Assembly: GCA_021521415.1 (NCBI GenBank)
Contig: JAIQDT010014348.1
Location: forward strand, 49,777 to 113,776
Length of the DNA: 64,000 nt
Source of the DNA: Bidens hawaiensis
Taxonomy: Eukaryota; Streptophyta; Magnoliopsida; Asterales; Asteraceae
Reading direction: 5' to 3'
Program-made: the position numbers and the translations under genes
Part shown: positions 57,535 through 64,000 of the stretch, piece after piece
Layout: each line of letters begins with the position of its first letter
Position numbering within the stretch: position 1 is the stretch's first letter
The notes under the pieces: generated by a model
What the model was told of the DNA's origin: nothing
The model's input: the letters and a program-made list of their open reading frames with translations, nothing else
Database searches by the model: none

Positions 57535-60500
57535 CTACATATAACATTTGCGTAATTGAGCTCCATTCCATGTTCTAGGGATGGGAGTGCCATCGAGCCT
57601 TTCGAGCCGGTACGCGCCCTTTCCCAGAACTTCTTTGATGATGTATGGCCCTTCCCAAATCGGGGCCAACTTTCCTGGGCGTTGTTGGTTCGAAGCCTCG
57701 TTGTTACGCAGTATGTAGTCTCCTTCCTTGAAGTTGCAGAGTTTTACCCGCGTGTTGTAGTACTTTTGCATTTGTCGTTTGTAGTTTTCTTCACGCACGG
57801 CGGCTAAGTCTCTGCGCTCTTCGGTTAGCATAAGGTCTAACCGTCTTTCCGCATCATTGTCTTCTGGTTGGATTAAGACCCTTGGTGAGGGTAAACCGAT
57901 TTCGACTGGGATCATGGCTTCAGTGCCATAAGTGAGACTGAACGGGGTTTCTCCCGTACTGGTCTTCTTCAGCGTTCTGTTTGCCCAAAGGACGTGCGGA
58001 AGCTCGTCCACCCAGCCGGATCTGTGTTCCAAGTCTTTTCTTGATGCCTTCGACGATGCTCTTGTTTGCTCTTTCTACCTCACCGTTACCTTGCGGGTGT
58101 GCCACTGAGGTAAAGGTGTGGGTGATTTGAAGTTCTTTCAGCCACTGCTGTAGCTTCTTGTCAGCAAAGTTGGTGCCATTGTCGCTTACCAAATTCTGTG
58201 GAAGTCCAAAACGGCAAATAATAAATTCCCAAATAAATTTTTTGATATGCTTTGCGGTTGTTTGGGCTAAAGGTTTCGCTTCTATCCATTTGGTGAAGTA
58301 GTCAATGGCCACCACTAGGAACTGAACATTCCCAGCTGCTGTTGGAAATGGGCCTGTCACGTCAATGGCCCACTTCTGAAATGGCCATGAGGAAGTGACA
58401 GGAACAAGTTCATTTTTCGGGCGATGCGTGTTGGGTGCGTAAAGCTGACAAGATCTGCATTTTCTGATGTATGCCAACGCGTCCATATGCATACCCGGCC
58501 AGAAGTATCCCGCGTTGTTTAGCTTGGCTACCACAGCGCGGGGGCCTGCGTGTACTCCACAGATGCCTTCGTGAACCTCCCTTAGGAGGTAGTCAGCATC
58601 TTGGTTGTCCACGCATCTTAACAATGGGCCAAGAAAGTTACGTCTGTAAAGGGTGTCATTGACCAGCTGATAATTCAGTGCTTTACAGCGTAGTTTTCTT
58701 GCCTGTGACTTCGACTCTGGTAACGTTCCTGCTTCAAGGTATTTTATTATTGGGGTCATCCATGTTTCTGTACCGGTTTGGATGACACAAATTTCCTTGT
58801 GCGGGACTGATGGTGTTTCGAGGAGTTCCACGCGGATGTCCTTACCCAAGTGGGTGAAGGCCAGTGATGCAAGCTTGCTTAACGCATCCGCAGATTTGTT
58901 TTCGCTGCGCTTGACATGTATCACTTTACAATCATTAAAATCGCGCATGATGGCTTTGGCCTGGGCAAGGTACAGGGCCATTGTGTCATTTACAGCCGTG
59001 TACGTCCCGTTTATTTGGTTTGCCACTAGCATGGAATCTACATGGGCTTCCAAATTTTTTACACCCATTTTACGCGCAATCCTCAATCCGGCCAGGAATG
59101 CTTCATATTCAGCTTCGTTATTCGTACTTGGGAAATCCAGCCGAATAGCATAAGTATATTCCTGGCCTGCTGGGTTTGTTAATTTTAACCCTGCGCCTGA
59201 ACCCTCGTTACTAGCTGCTCCATCAGTATAGAGTCGCCAGACCTCATCGATTTCGTGTGCTGGGGAGGGTTGAACCTCCTCCTGGCACTCTTTCTCCCGC
59301 GCAGCGGGGACTTCAGCAATAAAATCAGCCAGGACCTGGCCTTTAATGGCTGGTCTCGGCTTGTATTGAATCGCATATTCTCCCAATTCAATTGCCCATT
59401 TGGCTAGGCGTCCCGATAACTCGGGTTTGCCTAGAACATTTGAGAGTTTGAAGTTGGTGAGAATAGTGATTGGGTGACCCTGGAAATATCGTCTCAACCT
59501 GCGTGAAGCGTGTATAAGTGCCAAGACCAGTTTTTCCAGGGTAGAGTACCGGGTTTCCGCGTCTGCCAGCACGCGGCTAACATAATAGATTGGCATCTGG
59601 ATGCCTTTTCGTTCTACAAGCAGGACTGCCCCGGTTGCTCTATCTGTTGCGGAGAGGTATAGGATCAACTCCTCTCCCGCTTGTGGTGCTGTGAGTGTTG
59701 GGAGTTCGATCAGGCGTGATCGAATCTCCTGGAAAGCTGCTTCCGCTTCTGGTGTCCAGCGGAAGTGCGTTTTCTTTAAACAATTTCTTAGTGTTGACAC
59801 AAAAGGGAACGACCTATCCGCATGATTTGCCAAAAAGCGGTTAAGCGCGACTAGTCGTCCATTAAGTGTTTGAGCCTGTTTTATGGTGGTAGGTGATTCC
59901 ATTTTGACAATGGCTTCGACCTTTTCAGGGTTCGCTCTGAAGCCATCTTTAGTAATAATGACCCCTAAGAACTTCCCTTCTTCCACCCCAAATGAACACT
60001 TGCTCGGGTTGAGCTTCATGTTTATCTTTCTGAGCGTGTTGAAAGTTTCCTCAATGTCTTTCAACATCGTCTCTGGCTCGGGGCTTTTGATGACCAAATC
60101 ATCCATATAGACTTCCAAGTTTCTCCCAATTTGGGCGTGAAACTCTTTGTCCATTAGTCGTTGGTACGTGGACCCCGCGTTCTTAAGTCCGAACGGCATC
60201 ATTTTATAACAAAATGTGCCATCGGGCGTCCGAAAGGCGGTTTTGTCCTGGTCATCCACAGCCATGTGGATTTGATGGTACCCCTTATACGCATCCAAGA
60301 AGCATTTAAGGCGAAATGGTGCCACCGAATCCACCTTGAGATCAATTTCTGGCAACGGATAACAATCTTTGGGGCATGCTTTATTCAAATCTTTGAAATC
60401 TATGCACATGCGCCATTGTTTGTTATTCTTCGGTACCATTACGGGATTTGCAACCCATGTTTGATATTTGCTAACGCGCACGATGCCCGCATCAAGGAGT

Positions 60501-62899
60501 TCCTTGACTTGGGTTCTGCACGCGTTGGTTTGCTCGGGCCCCATTACTCTGCGCTTTTGTACGATCGGCGTTACGGCCGGATCGCATTTGAGCTTATGCT
60601 CTGCCTTTCCCCGGGGTACACCAGTCATGTCGGCTGGTGTCCACGCGAAGATGTCTGCGTTTCGCTGCAGTAAGCGCTTGAGTAAGGTGCGTGTTGGATC
60701 AACAATTGTCGGGCCAATGGTAACGGCCTGATCGGGATATTTCCCATTGAATGCCCACTGTTCAGGCTCAGTGATGGTTTGTTTGGCCATCTTCGGTTTG
60801 GGTTTAGAGGAGACAGATGCGATGCATACCTGGGGAATGCCCGTGATCATCGCTACGCCTTCAGTTGTTGGCCATCCCATCATGCCGTGGACTGAGGATA
60901 CCACAGCGTTGAATCTTGCCATCCCGTCTCTCCCGAATAGGATGTCATACGTATGATGTGGTTTTTTCATCACAACAAAATCCACATCCTCCGTGCGTGA
61001 ATAATTCCCATCAGTGAGAGTGACGGGGAAAGATAGGATGCCCAAGGGAGTGTTCATGCTGCCGTCAAACCCTTCCATTGAAGCGTAGACCGTCTCCAGG
61101 CGTTCCTTGTCTTCATCATCGAGCTTGTCGAAGAACTGCCTGTACATCACTGTCGACGATGCGCCATTGTCAACGAGGGTGCGGGAGGTGATGTAGTGCC
61201 CCAGCTGGCTTTTAATGACAATGGGGCCTTCTTTGTTTGGGCCTCCCGGCACTCGCGGGAAGCGCACTTCTGCTTCCTTCCATGCGCATGATTCGGTCAT
61301 TGGTCTCTTTCTTCCTCTGACCTTACCATGGACCATGTTGATGCTAATGTCGACGGGCTTCCGTCCGTTACCCCTGTACCTGTTGTCGTTCCTTCCTCCC
61401 TTCTTGATAGATGCCACGAGGTGTGCGAGCCTCCCATCCTTGACGAATGTCTCGACGATGTCCCTCAAGGATGTGCACTCCTCAGTGCTATGGCCCTTTG
61501 TCCCATGGAAGTCACAAGACTTGCTTTGATCCGCATTGGGTTTCTGTCGGATCACTGGAGCTTTTGGCCATGGCAGTTTTTCCGTGGCAAATATCTCCGT
61601 GACGCTCTTGGTGAGTGGCGTCCAGCGGTTTTTTCGGTTCAAAGGGTGCGTTTTGTCCCTTCCGCCAACCAGAGGGCGAGAGCTTGAGGGGGCGTCAAAG
61701 TTTATCCTTGACTGCCAAATACCTTGCCGCCTCTTTTTGTTTAGCCGGGCGGTTCTTACATTATTCTCCCTTGTCCTCTGCGTGTAGAGGTTTGTATTGT
61801 GGGGGAGATCTCTTCCCAGCTGTTTCTCTGTTTCGGCAAAGCGCTTGGCTGCCGTCATTATGGCATCCCACGTGGATGGCATACCGTCTTTACCCGTCAG
61901 AGTGCGGATGAGTTCTGGGTATTCAGCGCCCTGAATGAAAGCGGCGCGAACGAGGTCTTCACTGATGTTGCCCAGACTCACCTTCTTGGAGTTGAAGCGG
62001 GTGATGAAGTCTAGTAAGGATTCATCCCCTTCTCTGACACAGTTGAGGATCGTCCACTGCTCCTCAGTGTGTTTCCTCTGTTGACTAAACTGTTGACTGA
62101 ACTTGTTCTGGAAGTCTGCCCAGTCATAAATGTGGTGGACCGGTAAACGGTCGAACCATGCTCTGGCTGCTCCTACCAGAGTCATCTGGAACATGTAGCA
62201 CCACGTGGGTTCCGTCCAGTTACTGACGGTTGCCCCCGCAATGAACCTGTTCAGATGGTCATCTGGGTCGGATAGACCATCGTATGTGCCAACGTTGGAC
62301 ATTTGTTTGGCACTCCTCGGGGCGATTGCTTCTGCAATGTCCCTTGCAAATTTTGACCTTCCTGCGTTTGTAGCAGTAGGTCTAAAGGCCTTGGAGAAGT
62401 CGCGAGAGCTTTTTTCCGTGACTGGTTGGAATGCTTCCCCAAAGTTCCTTTTTGGCTGGGGATCCGTTCCCTTACGCTTCCCTTTCGCCCTATGGCGAGG
62501 GTTCGCGTCGGTGTCGGAGTCTTCCCCCTCGCCGTCTGAGTACTCGTGCTCACTACTCATGTTGAGGTGCTGGCGAGTACTACCGAATTCCTCAGCTTGT
62601 TGGACTGAACGCAAGCGTTCGTCCAACTCAGCCTGAAATTCTCTTTGACGTGCCTCGGCCCATGCCTTCACTTGATCAAGTGTTTGGCGAGGGGCTCGAG
62701 GTCGTTTTTCCAGCTGGGCATCAGTGAATCCCAGTGGAATATTTACTCCACTTGCCCCTACATGAGTGACTGGGGTAGTGTTCGTAAAATGTATTTCACT
62801 TGCCCCAGCTTGGGTGGCTGGGGTAGTGTTTGTAAACATTGTGTTGCCGGTGTTAACCCCAGTGGCTGGGGTTGTGGTTACCGGAATTTCTCTAGTCAT
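57535..62899 (-). CDS. Tat-lineage gag-pol polyprotein, one frameshift near the integrase C-terminus
   Basis: ATG 62899 opens a 1,659-codon frame to 57920. In order: gag ('GTYDGLSDPDDHLNRF', 'GAARAWFDRLP'); a CX2C-like 'CDFHGTKGHSTEEC' knuckle; protease with 'LVDNGASSTVMY' (about 61170; DNG in place of DTG/DSG); RT with 'YMDDLVIKS' (about 60105); its RNase H; a second RNase H with 'LYTDGAASNEGSGAG' (about 59220) and 'NNEAEYEAF'; and integrase with an HHCC finger ('CRSCQLYAPN'), 'WAIDVTGP', 'VSDNGTNF' and 'GEVERANKS'. Near 58025 a 1-base shift diverts the frame. The true continuation ('VDELPHVLWANRT' to the final stop at 57535) lies in the next frame. Apart from this the polyprotein is open. 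It may be non-functional here or contain a sequence error. Confidence 0.95.
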
Positions 62900-62943
62900 C
62901 TTGGAAGTTTTGAAAAACTGGAGAAAGATGTAGTTCTAGCTTT

Positions 62944-62961
62944 ATGCACGGATGGCGCCAA
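62944..62961 (-). other. Gypsy primer-binding site region
   Basis: Minus strand TTGGCGCCATCCGTGC directly follows the 5' LTR. TGGCGCC begins the PBS of many plant gypsy elements. Confidence 0.7.
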
Positions 62962-63998
62962 TGAAGAAACACTAAGTGACCCCGGGCAGATTATGGATAA
63001 TCTGGGGGCTAGATAATGTTTCCCACGAAGGTTAAGTCCAGCAGAGTAAGTTGTACTTTAGGGAACCTGCAAAACAGACACCGTAAGCTCGTCACTGAGA
63101 AGGGGGGGGTTCCTCCTTGTGACCACCCTCCGGCGTGAGAATCAGTCTATATTGCTCTTTGAATATAAAAGTATATGAATACTATTAGAGCAATTATCAA
63201 GTAAGTTATACGAGATAGTAGATGATCTTACCATTCCAAGATATTGGAGTATTTATAGCCGAAGGTAGGTTTTCTAGAAGGTACAGCCGGCTGAATAGTA
63301 TTCCTGTTCAACCAACAGTGGATTACGCACAGGCCATACTGGTTGGTGGGTAGGTTACAGCCAACAGTAATAAAGTCGGCTGCACTATTCCACCAACTGT
63401 AGACCATGCACGTCCCACTGACTGTGGATTGTACGCAGGCCATGCTGGTTGGTGAATAGGTTACGGCCAACAGTAATACTATTCCACCAACTGTAGGCTG
63501 CGCCTGCTCCACAGTGAGGGTTGGTGAGTAGGCAGCGGCTAATAGTGACAAACAGTACTAGAGGGTGCTCCTCCTCGCACTGTTGTCGGTGAGCTGTCAC
63601 CCTGTGATTGGCTCATGGGCTGTTCTGGTCAGATCGTCTGTCCTATCCATACCTTGGTAGGTATGGTACAAAAGATCTTTCAGAATCAGACTGGCTCATT
63701 TGGGCGGGATTGTTCCCGCCTTGCTCATGCCTTCATGTGACTGCTGAAGTAGCTAGTCTTGTACGTGTAGCCCTGCTGTCTGCGGGTAGCCTTCCCTGAT
63801 GGCTTGTATCCGCAACTGCGGGAACAGGCGGGGTACTTCACCATTGGGAGGCTTTCCCTGCGTGTACAGCTTGCGTACTGCGCGTAAGATTCTATGAGCA
63901 TGGTGGGTCCTGCGGGAGCAGATGGCCTTTGCGCAGACAACCCTGTTGAAGGTGAGTCTTGCGGGACCAACTGGTCTCTGCTGGGACCTACCTCTTCA
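62962..63998 (-). repeat. Gypsy 5' LTR, 1,037 bp
   Basis: Differs from the 3' LTR by about four substitutions seen by eye (e.g. gtgacc/gcgacc, ggttaag/ggttagg, cctttgc/cctctgc, gttgaag/gttcaag). Confidence 0.95.
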
Positions 63999-64000
63999 TG

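Larger units (their letters stand above)
51467..63998 (-). mobile_element. Ty3/gypsy retrotransposon of the Tat lineage, 12.5 kb, near-complete
   Basis: Minus-strand order: 5' LTR (62962-63998), PBS, gag-pol (62899-57535), a 5-kb region with tandem repeats and an oppositely oriented gene (53732-56704), PPT and 3' LTR (51467-52503). The second, archaeal-type RNase H between RT-RNaseH and integrase, and the antisense gene before the 3' LTR, are features of the Tat lineage. The LTRs differ at about four positions in 1,037. The window ends two bases past the 5' LTR, so the target duplication cannot be checked. Confidence 0.95.

Noticed and set aside
60161..60673. 170-codon plus-strand frame
   Set aside because: Antisense shadow of the reverse transcriptase in gag-pol.

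Overview
The window looks like a transposon-rich intergenic or gene-poor stretch of a dicot plant nuclear genome. The evidence is spliced genes with GT-AG introns, a plant MYB-CC (PHR1-like) transcription factor, plant F-box/LRR genes, Copia and Tat-lineage Ty3/gypsy LTR retrotransposons, hAT elements with 8-bp target duplications, and Helitron termini. The style of the repeats suggests Asteraceae, but that is familiarity and not proof. No bacterial genes, rRNA, intact tRNA genes or CRISPR arrays were seen.

Layout. 1-1.8 kb: a broken non-LTR reverse transcriptase cut by the window edge. 1.8-4.8 kb: old duplicated fragments of genes that lie intact further right, plus two SINE-like pieces. 4.9-8.4 kb: a hAT element with a perfect target duplication, inserted in an F-box pseudogene. 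9-16 kb: Helitrons, a 237-bp tandem duplication and a 1-kb T-poor low-complexity tract. 16.3-21.4 kb: a three-level nest, with a BIG-type ARF-GEF pseudogene split by a solo gypsy LTR, which is itself split by a second hAT element. 21.6-24.5 kb: a large imperfect palindrome. 26.2-30.8 kb: two related F-box genes, one intact and one with a frameshift, with a Tourist-like foldback element between them. 31.6-31.8 kb: short perfect palindromes.

32.5-41.2 kb: a six-exon gene for a UBA2-like RNA-binding protein with two RRMs. A full Copia element sits in its fourth intron. The Copia insertion ends in an extra inverted piece of its own LTR, all inside one 5-bp target duplication. The gene's coding frame has no visible ATG. 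45.5-47.4 kb: a complete seven-exon MYB-CC transcription factor gene (370 aa). 48.2-50.6 kb: a MULE-like element and a gypsy LTR remnant.

51.5-64.0 kb: a nearly complete, young Tat-lineage Ty3/gypsy retrotransposon on the minus strand. Its two 1,037-bp LTRs differ at about four positions. It encodes gag-protease-RT-RNaseH-second RNaseH-integrase with one frameshift near the integrase C-terminus. Between integrase and the 3' LTR it carries an intact five-exon gene on the opposite strand (903 aa predicted) with its own TATA box. This antisense gene of unknown function is the most interesting system in the window.

Exon boundaries, target duplications and LTR limits were worked out by eye. Protein names rest on recognised motifs, not on searches.
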